DNA of 64,000 nt from Spirochaetota bacterium (GCA_023438065.1 JAEXRH010000008.1:306640-370639), one strand, 5' to 3'; shown: positions 7,669-16,503, counted from the stretch's first letter. The notes: a model not told the origin generated them from the letters alone. Program-made: numbers and translations.

Positions 7669-8649
7669 TTACTCCCCGCGGAGGATCGCGAGCTGCGCGA
7701 GGAGATCCTCGGCCTCGGCTATCCAGAACGCCCGCCCGCCCCAGCCGGGGAAGCGCGCGTCGAAGCCCTCGTCGTCCCGCTGGATCGCGCACCAGGCGAG
7801 GAAGTAGACGTGCCGCATGAACCGGAGTGGCTCGACGAGCGCGACCGTCGCGCGGTCGAAGTCGGCGAATTCCTCGTAGCCCTCGAGGAGGAGGTTCATC
7901 TCGCGCCTCGAATCGCCCATGTGGCCCGGGAGCAGCATCCAGAGGTCCTGAACGGCGGGGCCGGTCATCATGTCGTCGAAATCGAGGATCGTGAGGGACC
8001 CTGAGTCGAGGACGTTTCCGCGATGGAGGTCTCCGTGGATGCGGTGCATCGAGGCGGGCTCGACCGCGGCGAAGCGGTCGGCGACGATAGCGAGCGCCTC
8101 GTCGCAGCATTCGGCGAACTCGGCGCGACAATCGGGATGGACGAGACCCGCGGCCTCGATATCCCCGATGTAGCGCGCGGTCGTGCTTTCCGGGGCGCAC
8201 CTGAGCCGGTGCGGAGCCGAGCGGGTCCTTCCCGCGCGATGAAGGCGGCCGACGGCGCGACCGAGCCGCGTGAAGTCGTCGTCGCTCGTGATATCGAAGG
8301 TACGCGCCCTCACGCGGGGAAATACCGCGAAACGGAAGCCCTCGACCGCCGCGAGGGTGGAGCCTTCGCGCGAGGGAAGGGGCGGAACGACGGGGACTTC
8401 CGCCTCCGCGCAGTCCGCGAGAAAGGCATGCTCTTCCGCGATAGCGTCGGCCGACCACCTTCCGGGGCGATAGAACTTCGCGATGAAGTGGTTTCCGTCC
8501 TCGTCCGCGAGCCCGAATACCCGGTTCACGTAGCTGTTGTAAGGCGTGACCATTCCGTCAAGGAAGACGCCGAGGTGTTCCTCGACGGCCGAGATCACGA
8601 GGTCGGGGGTCAGGCCGGAAAAGCCCTTCGGACGGTCGGTATCGTTCAT
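7669..8649 (-). CDS. SrkA/YihE-like stress-response Ser/Thr kinase
   Basis: 326 residues with the aminoglycoside-phosphotransferase/choline-kinase fold of the SrkA (RdoA, YihE) family. The catalytic loop reads HGDLHRGNVL (Asp207), followed by ILDFDDM (Asp223, Asp225) with the metal-binding aspartate. NSYVNRVFGL and the adjacent FIAKFYRPGRW segment match the N-lobe of the family. E. coli SrkA counters stress-induced cell death; a similar role here is an inference. The ATG at 8649 lies 7 nt after an extended -10 and lacks a Shine-Dalgarno sequence. A gap of 41 nt, holding another promoter, separates it from the HD gene. Confidence 0.85.
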   Translation of the reverse strand: MNDTDRPKGFSGLTPDLVISAVEEHLGVFLDGMVTPYNSYVNRVFGLADEDGNHFIAKFYRPGRWSADAIAEEHAFLADCAEAEVPVVPPLPSREGSTLAAVEGFRFAVFPRVRARTFDITSDDDFTRLGRAVGRLHRAGRTRSAPHRLRCAPESTTARYIGDIEAAGLVHPDCRAEFAECCDEALAIVADRFAAVEPASMHRIHGDLHRGNVLDSGSLTILDFDDMMTGPAVQDLWMLLPGHMGDSRREMNLLLEGYEEFADFDRATVALVEPLRFMRHVYFLAWCAIQRDDEGFDARFPGWGGRAFWIAEAEDLLAQLAILRGE

Positions 8650-8656
8650 GAATGGG

Positions 8657-8665
8657 ATTCTAGCA
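8657..8665 (-). promoter_or_regulatory. Extended -10 promoter of the SrkA-like gene
   Basis: TGCTAGAAT on the minus strand (TAGAAT at 8657-8662). No clear -35 is seen. Seven nt separate the box from the ATG. Confidence 0.45.
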
Positions 8666-8736
8666 TATTTGGCGGTTTTCCGCGTGGGAGTCTTGCCCGT
8701 ACAGACTGCGGGGACCCTGATCGCTCGCCGTTAATC

Positions 8737-8765
8737 TTGCGCGCGCGAACGTCCGGAATTATGCT
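8737..8765 (+). promoter_or_regulatory. Promoter of the acyltransferase operon
   Basis: TTGCGC (8737-8742), a 17-nt spacer and TATGCT (8760-8765), 22 nt upstream of the ATG at 8788. Confidence 0.6.
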
Positions 8766-8787
8766 TGATTGAGGTAGAGGATGAGCG

Positions 8788-10077
8788 ATGGCGAATCTCA
8801 GGTTCCCCCCAGGCTCGCGCGACTCGTTTTGGCCGCTCGATAACGGCGCCGTCTTCATGGCGTCGATCTCGGGTCGATCGTCGCCGTACGTCTTCCGCCT
8901 TTCGTGCGAGCTCGACGAGATCGTGCACCTGCCGTCTCTCGAGACGGCGCTCGCGCGTTGCTTGCCGCGGTTTCCCCCGTTCGCGACCGAGCTTCGCGGC
9001 GGGTTCTTCTGGTATTATCTCGAGCCGCTTTCGACGCCTCTTTCCGTCATCGCCGACACGCGCTATCCCGCCGAATACCGTTCTCTTTGGAGATATGGCC
9101 GCCATCTCGTGCGCGTTCGCGCGTACGAGACCAGGGTTTCCTGCGAGTTTCATCACCTCCTTACCGACGGCACCGGGGCGATGGAGTTTCTCCGCTCGCT
9201 CATCGCCGAATACCTGACCCTTCGCGGGGTATCCTGCGACGACTGGGAGGGGATCCGGAAGCCCGGAACGCCGGTCACGCCGGGCGAGCTCGAGGACGCC
9301 TACGCGAAGCGTTTCCCGGGAAATGTCCCGCCTCCCGCGCGGCTTTCCCGGGCGTATCACCTTCCCGGCAAGCGATATCGCGGTCTCGCCTATCGGGTGA
9401 CGATCGGGACGTTGCCGGTCGCGGACGCCTTCCGCGTCGCGCGGGAACGAGGCGCTTCGCTGACCGAGCTGCTCGCGGCCTCGTATCTCTGGGCACTTCA
9501 GGAAATCGAGGAGACGGAGCGACCCCGTTCATGGAAACCCCTCTGTATCCAGGTGCCCGCGAACATGCGGCGTTTTTACCCGTCGGACACCATGCGGAAT
9601 TTTTTCCTTTTCATCACCGTCACCGTCGACCGGAGGCTTGGCCATTGGGAATTCGACGAGATCCTCGCTCGCGTCCGGGCCGAGTTCGCGCTCAGCCTGA
9701 CCGTGAAGGAGCTTAACCGGCAAATCGGGAGGAACGTCCGATGGGAGCGCCGGATTGGCGCGCGGATCGTTCCCCTCATGCTCAAGAATCCGGCGCTCCG
9801 GCTCGTGGCCGCCCTTGCCGTGGATAAGCCCTTTTCCGGGAACCTCTCGAACCTGCAGGTCGTCAGGATGCCTGAGGCCTTCGCGGCCCATATCAGGCGA
9901 TTCGACGTGCTTCCCTCGCGCCGGTCGTCCATCGGGGCGAATATCGGGGTGGTGAGCTGGAAGGACGTTCTTTCGGTGACGGTCGGGAGCGTCGTGGAAA
10001 GTCGCGCCCTCGAGCGCGTCTTTTTCAGGCGGCTCGCGGAGCTCGGGATTCCGGTGCGCGTTGTATCGAACGAATGA
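8788..10077 (+). CDS. Condensation-domain-like acyltransferase
   Basis: 429 residues with the chloramphenicol-acetyltransferase/condensation fold of NRPS condensation domains, PapA-type and alcohol O-acetyltransferases. The active-site motif HHxxxDG is HHLLTDG at residues 122-128, with His123 as likely general base. A GAGG-containing ribosome-binding site precedes the ATG. It is followed after 13 nt by a zinc-ribbon membrane protein whose Shine-Dalgarno site overlaps this stop region, so the two form an operon and probably one membrane-associated acyl-transfer system. There is no carrier-protein or adenylation domain nearby, so a classical NRPS is unlikely. The acyl donor and acceptor are unknown. 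Confidence 0.8.
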   Translation: MANLRFPPGSRDSFWPLDNGAVFMASISGRSSPYVFRLSCELDEIVHLPSLETALARCLPRFPPFATELRGGFFWYYLEPLSTPLSVIADTRYPAEYRSLWRYGRHLVRVRAYETRVSCEFHHLLTDGTGAMEFLRSLIAEYLTLRGVSCDDWEGIRKPGTPVTPGELEDAYAKRFPGNVPPPARLSRAYHLPGKRYRGLAYRVTIGTLPVADAFRVARERGASLTELLAASYLWALQEIEETERPRSWKPLCIQVPANMRRFYPSDTMRNFFLFITVTVDRRLGHWEFDEILARVRAEFALSLTVKELNRQIGRNVRWERRIGARIVPLMLKNPALRLVAALAVDKPFSGNLSNLQVVRMPEAFAAHIRRFDVLPSRRSSIGANIGVVSWKDVLSVTVGSVVESRALERVFFRRLAELGIPVRVVSNE

Positions 10078-10090
10078 GGAGGCTTTTGGT

Positions 10091-10831
10091 ATGCCCTATT
10101 GCCCGAAATGCAAGGTATCGCTCGCGGAGGGCGCCAGGTATTGCCCGCTCTGTCTCGCCCCGAGCGCGGAGTCGCTCGAGACGCCCGCTTCCGTCGAGCA
10201 ATCGCGCGAAAACGCCCGGGTTTCGGTGGCGGAAACGATCCGGAACGCCGAGGATGAAGCCCGCCTTTCCGGCCCCGAGCGAAGAAAGCTCGTGATGGAG
10301 CTCCTGACCGTCAGTATCGCCTTGATCCTGGTCATTACCCTTTCGGTCGACGCGATTCTGGTTCGCGGTCTCTCGTGGTCCCGCTTCGTCGCCATCATCC
10401 TCTCGTCCGCATGGCTTTTCTCCTTCATGCCGCTCCTTTTCTGGGGCCGTCCCTGGCGGCTCCTGGCCGTGCTCGGACCCGCGCTGCCGCTTGCGCTTTT
10501 TCTCTGGGGCCTATGCGTGAATGACCTGTCGTGGTTTTTGCCGGTCGGGCTCCCGATCGTACTATCCCTTGAGGCGGTTACGGTTCCGGTCCTGACGCTG
10601 ATCGGCGCCATGAGGCAGCGCGGGCTCAACGTTCCCGCGATCATCCTTGTCGGAGCGGGGCTCCTGTGCGTCGGGATTGACCTGACGCTCAACCGGTTCG
10701 TATTGGGCGCGATCGGGTTTTCCTGGTCCTTCGTCGTCGTGGTTTCCGTATTTCCCGTGGCCGGCCTGTTTTTCTACCTGCATTATCGCGTGCTTCAACG
10801 GGCAACCCTCAGGAAACTCTTCAGGCTCTGA
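10091..10831 (+). CDS. Zinc-ribbon multi-spanning membrane protein (DUF6320-like)
   Basis: 246 residues. The N-terminus is a rubredoxin-like zinc ribbon (CPKC at about 4-7, CPLC at about 18-21). After a charged linker follow about six to seven hydrophobic helices to the C-terminus. The ATG at 10091 is chosen because GAGGAGG lies at 10074-10080; an in-frame ATG at 10061 would overlap the upstream gene. Proteins of this architecture occur next to alcohol-acetyltransferase-like genes, as here, suggesting a membrane partner of the acyltransferase. Function unknown. Confidence 0.75.
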   Translation: MPYCPKCKVSLAEGARYCPLCLAPSAESLETPASVEQSRENARVSVAETIRNAEDEARLSGPERRKLVMELLTVSIALILVITLSVDAILVRGLSWSRFVAIILSSAWLFSFMPLLFWGRPWRLLAVLGPALPLALFLWGLCVNDLSWFLPVGLPIVLSLEAVTVPVLTLIGAMRQRGLNVPAIILVGAGLLCVGIDLTLNRFVLGAIGFSWSFVVVVSVFPVAGLFFYLHYRVLQRATLRKLFRL

Positions 10832-10880
10832 AGCGTTGGTCTTAGGCCGGGAAAATATGGAGAAATTTTAGAAATTCTTT

Positions 10881-10920
10881 TTGTTTTTGCCCGGTATGCG
10901 GGATATACTGCTTCTATAAT
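10881..10920 (+). promoter_or_regulatory. Promoter(s) of the cheY-cheX-kinase operon
   Basis: TTGTTT (10881-10886), 17 nt, TATACT (10904-10909). A perfect TATAAT follows at 10915-10920, possibly a second start. Both lie 30-45 nt upstream of the response-regulator ATG. Confidence 0.6.
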
Positions 10921-10948
10921 TATCTAAAATGTTGGGGGTTCAGTACCA

Positions 10949-11317
10949 ATGAAAAATGTCCTTGTCGTCGACGATTCGCGCATCATGCGCAACATCGTCA
11001 AAAATACCTTTTCCAGCATGAATATTCCCTGCACGTTCATCGAGGCCTGCAACGGGAAAGAGGCGCTTTCCCGCCTCGAGGAACAGGAAGTCCATCTCGT
11101 CCTGCTCGACTGGAACATGCCGGAACTCTCCGGACTCGATTTTCTCAAGACCGTGCGCTCCCAGGAGCGGCACAAAAACCTGCCGATCATCATGGTCACG
11201 AGCGAGGCGGCCCGCTACAACGTGATCGAGGCGCTCAAGAACGGCGCGACCGATTACATCATCAAGCCGGTCAACGAGAAGAGCTTCAAGGAAAAGCTCT
11301 CGAAAATCACCATCTAG
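10949..11317 (+). CDS. CheY-like single-domain response regulator
   Basis: 122 residues, a receiver domain only. The acidic pocket is Asp8-Asp9, the phosphorylation site Asp54 (LLDWNMP), the switch residue Thr84 (IMVTSE), and the conserved lysine Lys106 (IIKPV). It lacks an output domain, so it acts by protein-protein contact. It is the first gene of a three-gene operon with a CheX-type phosphatase and a CheA-like membrane kinase, which are its probable dephosphorylating and phosphorylating partners. GGGGG upstream of the ATG is the likely ribosome-binding site. Confidence 0.93.
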   Translation: MKNVLVVDDSRIMRNIVKNTFSSMNIPCTFIEACNGKEALSRLEEQEVHLVLLDWNMPELSGLDFLKTVRSQERHKNLPIIMVTSEAARYNVIEALKNGATDYIIKPVNEKSFKEKLSKITI

Positions 11318-11326
11318 GAGATAGTC

Positions 11327-11803
11327 ATGGAGAAATACATACAGCCCTTCGTCGACGTATGCGAGAGCGTGTTCCGGGATTTTATCGGCCAGGAACTGGT
11401 TACCGAACGGCCGCATTTCGCCGACAAGAACGATCCCCACGAGTGGGACATATCCGCCGTCATCGGCCTAACCGGGGAGGCGCGCGGCGCCGTCGTCATT
11501 TCCATGAAAAAGAACCTCGCGCTCAAGCTAACGGGCGTCCTGACCGGTTCCGAGCATCCCGACCTCGACGACGAGGTCGTCGACGCGATCGGCGAGATCA
11601 TCAACATCATCGCGGGCAACGCGAAGCGCGGCCTCGAGGAATCCTTCCGGCTCGTGATCTCCCTGCCGACCATCGTCCGCGGCAAGGGCCACGCGATCCT
11701 GTGGCCGAATGACCAGGCGCGGATCATCTGCATTCCCTTCAAGATCTTCGACTCCGAGACCTTCTGCCTCTCGGTCGCGATCGAATCGTCGCAGGGGGCG
11801 TGA
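11327..11803 (+). CDS. CheX-type CheY-P phosphatase
   Basis: 158 residues of the CheC/CheX/FliY family. The single catalytic ExxN signature is Glu90-Ile-Ile-Asn93 within AIGEIINIIAGNAK, as expected for CheX, where one helix carries the acid/amide pair that positions water on CheY-P. It follows the response regulator by 9 nt, with AGGAGA overlapping that stop codon, and precedes the kinase by 1 nt. Known CheX proteins are dimeric cytoplasmic phosphatases in spirochaetes and Thermotoga. Here it most likely resets the adjacent CheY-like protein. Confidence 0.9.
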   Translation: MEKYIQPFVDVCESVFRDFIGQELVTERPHFADKNDPHEWDISAVIGLTGEARGAVVISMKKNLALKLTGVLTGSEHPDLDDEVVDAIGEIINIIAGNAKRGLEESFRLVISLPTIVRGKGHAILWPNDQARIICIPFKIFDSETFCLSVAIESSQGA

Positions 11804-11804
11804 C

Positions 11805-13808
11805 ATGGCGACGAAGAAGAAAAGAAATTTCTTCATGAATATCATGACGAGCGGCAAGTCCTTCGAGGGACGGGACGAGTCGTCGATGGACATCGTCACC
11901 AGGTACATGCTCCTCAACGCGCTGATCTTCTCGGGCGGCACGCTCCTGTTCCTTTTCGGGTTCGATAACCTCGCGAACGGGGATGTGCCGAAGGGTGTCG
12001 CCGATATCGTCATGGGATGCATGACGCTCGTCGCCTTCGTGGTCCTCAGGACCCCGGCTCCCTTCGTCATATCCGGGTTGCTCACGGTCGTGCCGTTCGG
12101 CGGGCTTTGCGCGCTTTTCATCGCCTCGGGCGGCGCCCAGGGCTCGGGCGTTCTTTGGACCTTCTCATTCCCTATGATGGCGGTCTTCCTCCTCGGGATG
12201 CGGCTCGGCATGACGCTCTCCATCTGCCTTTTCGGGTACCTCGCGCTCGCGGTATTCATACCCGGTTTCACCGCGAGAACGTACCCGATCTCGTTCGCCT
12301 ATCGCGCGGTCGGCGTGTACATCATGATCTTCGCGAGTACCGTCGTCTACGAGCGGACGAAAATTTCAAAGGATAAGTGGGTCGCGCGACTCAACCGCGC
12401 GCTCAAGGCCGAACGCGACGAGATCGCGACGATGAAGGACAATCTCAAGGTCGGCCTTTTCCTCATGGACCGCGACTTCGCGATCCAGCCCCAGTATTCC
12501 CGCGCGCTCGAGACGGTGCTCTCCGAGACGGGTCTCGCCGGCAGGCGCTTTACCGACCTTCTCGCGAACTCGCTCCAGCAGAAGGAACGCGATACCCTCG
12601 TCGATTACTTCACGATGGTGTTCAACCGCTCCTTCGACGCCGATATGCTCGAGGACATCAACCCGCTCCATCAGTTCGAGTACGTCAGCGTGAGCGGGGG
12701 CGACGAGAAAACCCTCCGTTGCGCGTTCTCCCCGATCGACCGCGAGGACGGGAGCGTCTTCATTCTCGCCTCCGTCGAGGACGTCACGCGCGAGGCGACC
12801 CTCCAGCTGCAGCTTTCCGAGGAAGAGAACAAGCGGCAGGAGGAAATGCGATCCCTTTTCGAGGTCATCCACGTCGAGCCGCGCGTCCTCAACGATTTCA
12901 TCGAGGACGCCGAGTACGAGTTCGATCGTATCAACGCGATCCTCAAGGATAACGCGAAATCGGCCCAGGGTGTCATGGTCGAGATCTATCAGGGCGTGCA
13001 CGCGATCAAGTCCAACGCGGTGATTCTCGGACTCTCGAGCTTCGCGACGAAGCTCCACGCCCTCGAGGACGAGATTCGCGACCTTCGCGAGCGGCACGAC
13101 ATCTCCTTCCAGGAGATCCTCCACGTTACGGTCGAACTCGACAAGCTCATGAAGGTGAAGGACGGCTTCAAGGACGTCATCGGCAAGATCGTATCGTTCA
13201 ACATGGGCGAGACCCGCATGCGCGAGGAGCACGTTCTCGTGCAGACGCTCGAGAAGGTCGTGGAAAAGGCTTCGGCCGATCTCGGCAAACGGGTGAAACT
13301 CGTCGTCAGGGGGATCAATCCCCGCGCGATGGAATGCGGCCCGCGCCGCGCGATGAAGGAAATGCTGACCCAGCTCGTGAGAAACGCGATGGTTCACGGG
13401 ATCGAGCGCCCGAACGATCGTATGGATTGCGGCAAGGACACGACCGGCGTCATAAGGCTTTCGATCGACCTGATCGGCGACAAGATCGTCATTCAGCTGA
13501 CCGACGACGGCCGCGGCCTCGATTTCGCCAAGATCAGGGCGAAGGCCGAGGAGACCAACGCCCTTTCGGATCCCAAACAGCTCGACGACCGGAACGCGCT
13601 TTTGCAGACGATATTCATGCCGGGATTCAGTACCGCGGAAAGCGCGGACATGCACGCGGGGCGGGGCATCGGGCTCAACCTCGTGCGCGAGCGGGTCAAG
13701 GAGCTCAAGGGCTCGATCAAGCTCCAATCGGAAGAAGGGAAGGGAACGGTGTTCAGGATTTTCCTGCCCGTCGACGCGAGCGCGCTTAACGGCGTGCAGA
13801 CCGCGTAA
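11805..13808 (+). CDS. Membrane-bound CheA-like histidine kinase with internal Hpt domain
   Basis: 667 residues. Order: about six transmembrane helices (27-187), a PAS-like sensory domain (about 205-335), an Hpt-type helical domain with HAIKSNAV (His399), then a CheA-type HATPase (N-box Asn527 in LVRNAMVHG, G1 DDGRGLDF, G2 GRGIGLNLVRERV). The usual HisKA dimerisation helix is absent. The phosphorylatable histidine should be His399 on the Hpt domain, as in CheA P1, but placed after a membrane sensor and with no CheW-like regulatory domain. The ATG at 11805 follows the CheX stop by 1 nt. Likely phosphorylates the CheY-like protein of the same operon. The membrane input is unknown. Confidence 0.88.
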   Translation: MATKKKRNFFMNIMTSGKSFEGRDESSMDIVTRYMLLNALIFSGGTLLFLFGFDNLANGDVPKGVADIVMGCMTLVAFVVLRTPAPFVISGLLTVVPFGGLCALFIASGGAQGSGVLWTFSFPMMAVFLLGMRLGMTLSICLFGYLALAVFIPGFTARTYPISFAYRAVGVYIMIFASTVVYERTKISKDKWVARLNRALKAERDEIATMKDNLKVGLFLMDRDFAIQPQYSRALETVLSETGLAGRRFTDLLANSLQQKERDTLVDYFTMVFNRSFDADMLEDINPLHQFEYVSVSGGDEKTLRCAFSPIDREDGSVFILASVEDVTREATLQLQLSEEENKRQEEMRSLFEVIHVEPRVLNDFIEDAEYEFDRINAILKDNAKSAQGVMVEIYQGVHAIKSNAVILGLSSFATKLHALEDEIRDLRERHDISFQEILHVTVELDKLMKVKDGFKDVIGKIVSFNMGETRMREEHVLVQTLEKVVEKASADLGKRVKLVVRGINPRAMECGPRRAMKEMLTQLVRNAMVHGIERPNDRMDCGKDTTGVIRLSIDLIGDKIVIQLTDDGRGLDFAKIRAKAEETNALSDPKQLDDRNALLQTIFMPGFSTAESADMHAGRGIGLNLVRERVKELKGSIKLQSEEGKGTVFRIFLPVDASALNGVQTA

Positions 13809-13928
13809 GGTTCACTCGCCATGCGGTGATCGGCCGGAAAGGCCGGTCTCCGTGACAGGATAACATGAAAGGCATCGAGGTCGGATACCCTCCTTGTCCG
13901 ACGCGATACCAGATGCATACGGCGCTTA

Positions 13929-13961
13929 CCCCCGGCAGAGTCTTCTGTCGGGGGTTTTTTT
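13929..13961 (+). terminator. Intrinsic terminator after the kinase operon
   Basis: An 11-bp stem (13929-13939 with 13944-13954, one G-U pair) with a GTCT loop and seven T. It lies 120 nt after the kinase stop. The stretch between contains two further hairpins (GGCCGG/CCGGCC and GTCGGA/TCCGAC) but no gene. Confidence 0.9.
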
Positions 13962-14001
13962 CATCGCGAATCCGGCTATCGTGGCCGCCCGATCCGTCGG
14001 T

Positions 14002-15060
14002 CTATTTTCCGGGGCCGGTCAGATAGCGCACGGGGAGCGCGATCTCGATGCGCTCTTTCTCCAGGGCCGCGACGATCGCGCAGTTGGTTTTCGAGATCGT
14101 CTGTCCATAGTCGGCGTTCTTCTTGATCCAGAGCACCACGCAGACGTTATACGAGGAATCGCCGAAGTCCTTGAACCATACGGTCGATTTCTCGTCGAGG
14201 TCGGGATTCGAGCGAAGCGTCTCGCCGAGCACTTCGAGCGCCCTGACGACGGTCGCCGCTTTCTGGTTGCACGCGAGGCCGATGGTCTCGATTACCCTGG
14301 TCGCCGGCTCCGAGCTCACGTTCTCGATGACGTTTTTCGAGAACACCGAGTTCGGCATGGTGAGCCGCCTTCCGTCGAGGGTCTCGAGTTTCGCCGTCCT
14401 GAGTCCGACCTCGCGGACCCATCCCTCGTATCCGTTGATCTTGATGCGATCCCCGATGCGGAAGGGGGAGTCGACGAAGATGGTCACGCCGCCGAAGAAG
14501 TTGGCGATGGTTTCCTGCGCGGCGAAGGCGAACGCGAGACCTCCGATACCGAGTCCCGCGACGATGGTTCCGACGTTGTACCCCGCGTTGTCGAGCGCGA
14601 CGACCCCGCCGATGAGCCAGATGACTACGCTCGAGACCTTGCGGAGGATCGGGAGCAACTGGTCGTCAAGCTTCGAGTCGCTTTTCGCGACGGCCGGGAC
14701 GAGATACTGCGAGATGAGGTCGTCGAGCAACCGCGCGATCGCCCAGGTGACGATGAGGATGCTGACGAAGGTGACGACGTGATCGGTTCCCTGGTCGACG
14801 TTCTTGGGAAGGACAAGCCGCCTTTGGGCGTAGTAAATGCCCGAGAGGCAAATGATCATCGCGAGGGGCTCCTCAAGCATGTCGGTGAGGATGTACAGGA
14901 AGCGACCGCGGGCTTTCTCGAAAAGCCGCTTGATCCCCTTCGTCGTGATGAAATAGAAGACGCGCGCGACGACGGCGCTGCCCGCGACGATGGCGAGGGC
15001 GATGAGCCAGTCCTCCGCGGTGTTACCGTAATACAGTTGTTGCGTTAATCCTGAAAACAT
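14002..15060 (-). CDS. Mechanosensitive ion channel, MscS family
   Basis: 352 residues. Four to five hydrophobic helices precede the MscS pore/beta domain: GVGIGGLAFAFAAQETIANFFGG, then SPFRIGDRIKINGYEGWVREVG and the LDGRRLTMPNSVF loop. The Gly/Ala-rich TM3 and the beta domain are family hallmarks. It opens on hypo-osmotic shock to release solutes. The ATG at 15060 has AAGGAG upstream; an in-frame extension to 15180 has no such site and would run across the promoter. The gene is divergent from the esterase gene. Confidence 0.93.
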   Translation of the reverse strand: MFSGLTQQLYYGNTAEDWLIALAIVAGSAVVARVFYFITTKGIKRLFEKARGRFLYILTDMLEEPLAMIICLSGIYYAQRRLVLPKNVDQGTDHVVTFVSILIVTWAIARLLDDLISQYLVPAVAKSDSKLDDQLLPILRKVSSVVIWLIGGVVALDNAGYNVGTIVAGLGIGGLAFAFAAQETIANFFGGVTIFVDSPFRIGDRIKINGYEGWVREVGLRTAKLETLDGRRLTMPNSVFSKNVIENVSSEPATRVIETIGLACNQKAATVVRALEVLGETLRSNPDLDEKSTVWFKDFGDSSYNVCVVLWIKKNADYGQTISKTNCAIVAALEKERIEIALPVRYLTGPGK

Positions 15061-15093
15061 CGATGTTCGCTCCTTGGGTTGTTTTGCGGAACC

Positions 15094-15123
15094 GTTATAG
15101 CACCTCGCGGGGGGGAAGTTCAA
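15094..15123 (-). promoter_or_regulatory. Promoter of the mscS gene
   Basis: Minus strand: TTGAAC (15118-15123), 18 nt, TATAAC (15094-15099), about 35 nt upstream of the ATG. Confidence 0.6.
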
Positions 15124-15204
15124 GCAAAAGAACCGTATCCGTGGTATGATGGTTTCCGGCGTCCCGTCTCGTAGACGCAATCTTCCGCGTACGGTGGTTG
15201 TTTC

Positions 15205-16503
15205 ATGTCAATGAGTTTTTATCCGCGTCGGGCGCGGTATTCGGTCGTCGTCGAGGGGTTCGATTGGGGACCTTCCGCCTCGCGACTCGTGCTCGATCTG
15301 GGCAGGAATGCCCTTGCCAGGAATTGGAAGCCGGGCGATTTTACCGTTTGGGCCTTTCAGAGAACCATACCGAGCGTACAAAAGGCCGCTCAAGCCGTAA
15401 ATCTCCGGTTCCCCGGGTCTCCCGTCGAGGGAACGACCCCACTCGATTCGGGAGCCTGGCGCACGGTGACGCGCGTGTATCGCTCGGATGGCGACGGGCA
15501 TGAGCGCGACGACGGCGATTTTCTCGCCCTCGAGCTCGAAACCGGCCCCGCGACCCCCGTTTCGTCCATTCTTCGCTATGACGTCCTTGCCGTCCGGAAT
15601 CTCCCGGTCAGGCTCGAGCACACGATCACCGTGTCGGACGGTACGGTTCTGGGTCCGCGCGCGCTCGCGCGGACGATCATGCCCGTGACGGACGAATTCC
15701 GCCTCGCCGGGCGTTTCCGGTTTCGCGATCCGCGATACGGCGTCGTCAGGCTCCGGTACGCGCACTGGTCTCCCCGATCAGGCGCATCCCGCGTCGGGGA
15801 CCGCCATCCCCTCGTGATTTGGCTTCATGGGGCCGGGGAGTCGGGCACCGATCCCCTCGTCGCCCTCTTGGGAAATCCCCTGACCCGGCTCGCCGAGAGC
15901 CGCTTTCAGACCGCGCTTTCGGGCGCGTTCGTCCTCATACCGCAGTGCAACACGATGTGGATGGACGACGGGAACGGGGGGTACTCGACGGACGGACTAT
16001 CGAAATACTCGCGCGCGCTGATGGCCCTCATCAGGGGCTTCATCGCCCGCAACCCGGGCATCGACCCTTCGCGCGTCTATATCGGGGGCTGCTCGAACGG
16101 CGGTTACATGGCCCTCAGGCTCATCCTCGACAATCCCGGCTTTTTCGCGGCGGCCTTCCCCGCGTGCGAGGCATTCCGGGACGACTGGATCGGGGAACCC
16201 GAGCTCGCCGCGCTGCGCGAGATCCCGCTTCGCCTCGTTCACGCGAAAAGCGACAATACCGTTCCGTGCGCCCCGTATACCGAAACCCTTCATCGTCGGC
16301 TCGTGTCCTCGGGCGCCCGCGACGCGAAGGCCTTCTTTCCCGAGGCTATCGTCGATCCTTCCGGTCGCCACAAAGACGCGGCGGGAAATCCGTTCGTCTA
16401 CCATTGCCATTTCTCGTGGATCTACGCACTCAACGACGCGTGCGATTTCGGGGATGGCGAGTCCCTGACGCGATGGCTTGCCCGTCAGAAGCTAAATGTA
16501 TAA
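15205..16503 (+). CDS. Alpha/beta-hydrolase esterase with N-terminal beta domain
   Basis: 432 residues. The N-terminal ~190 residues look beta-rich (Ig-like); the C-terminal half is an alpha/beta hydrolase of the PHB-depolymerase/feruloyl-esterase-like group. The oxyanion segment WLHGAGESG (about 205-213) and the nucleophile Ser297 in GCSNGGYM are clear. Asp350 (AKSDNT) and His400 or His402 (YHCHFSW) are the best triad partners. There is no obvious signal peptide, so a cytoplasmic location is possible. The ribosome-binding site is weak (GGTGG). Substrate unknown. The stop codon overlaps a TATAAT that may serve the next gene. Confidence 0.8.
   Translation: MSMSFYPRRARYSVVVEGFDWGPSASRLVLDLGRNALARNWKPGDFTVWAFQRTIPSVQKAAQAVNLRFPGSPVEGTTPLDSGAWRTVTRVYRSDGDGHERDDGDFLALELETGPATPVSSILRYDVLAVRNLPVRLEHTITVSDGTVLGPRALARTIMPVTDEFRLAGRFRFRDPRYGVVRLRYAHWSPRSGASRVGDRHPLVIWLHGAGESGTDPLVALLGNPLTRLAESRFQTALSGAFVLIPQCNTMWMDDGNGGYSTDGLSKYSRALMALIRGFIARNPGIDPSRVYIGGCSNGGYMALRLILDNPGFFAAAFPACEAFRDDWIGEPELAALREIPLRLVHAKSDNTVPCAPYTETLHRRLVSSGARDAKAFFPEAIVDPSGRHKDAAGNPFVYHCHFSWIYALNDACDFGDGESLTRWLARQKLNV

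Noticed and set aside
13809..13928. Possible small RNA between the kinase stop and terminator
   Set aside because: Two hairpins are visible, but no promoter precedes them, so it is treated as the operon's 3' untranslated region.
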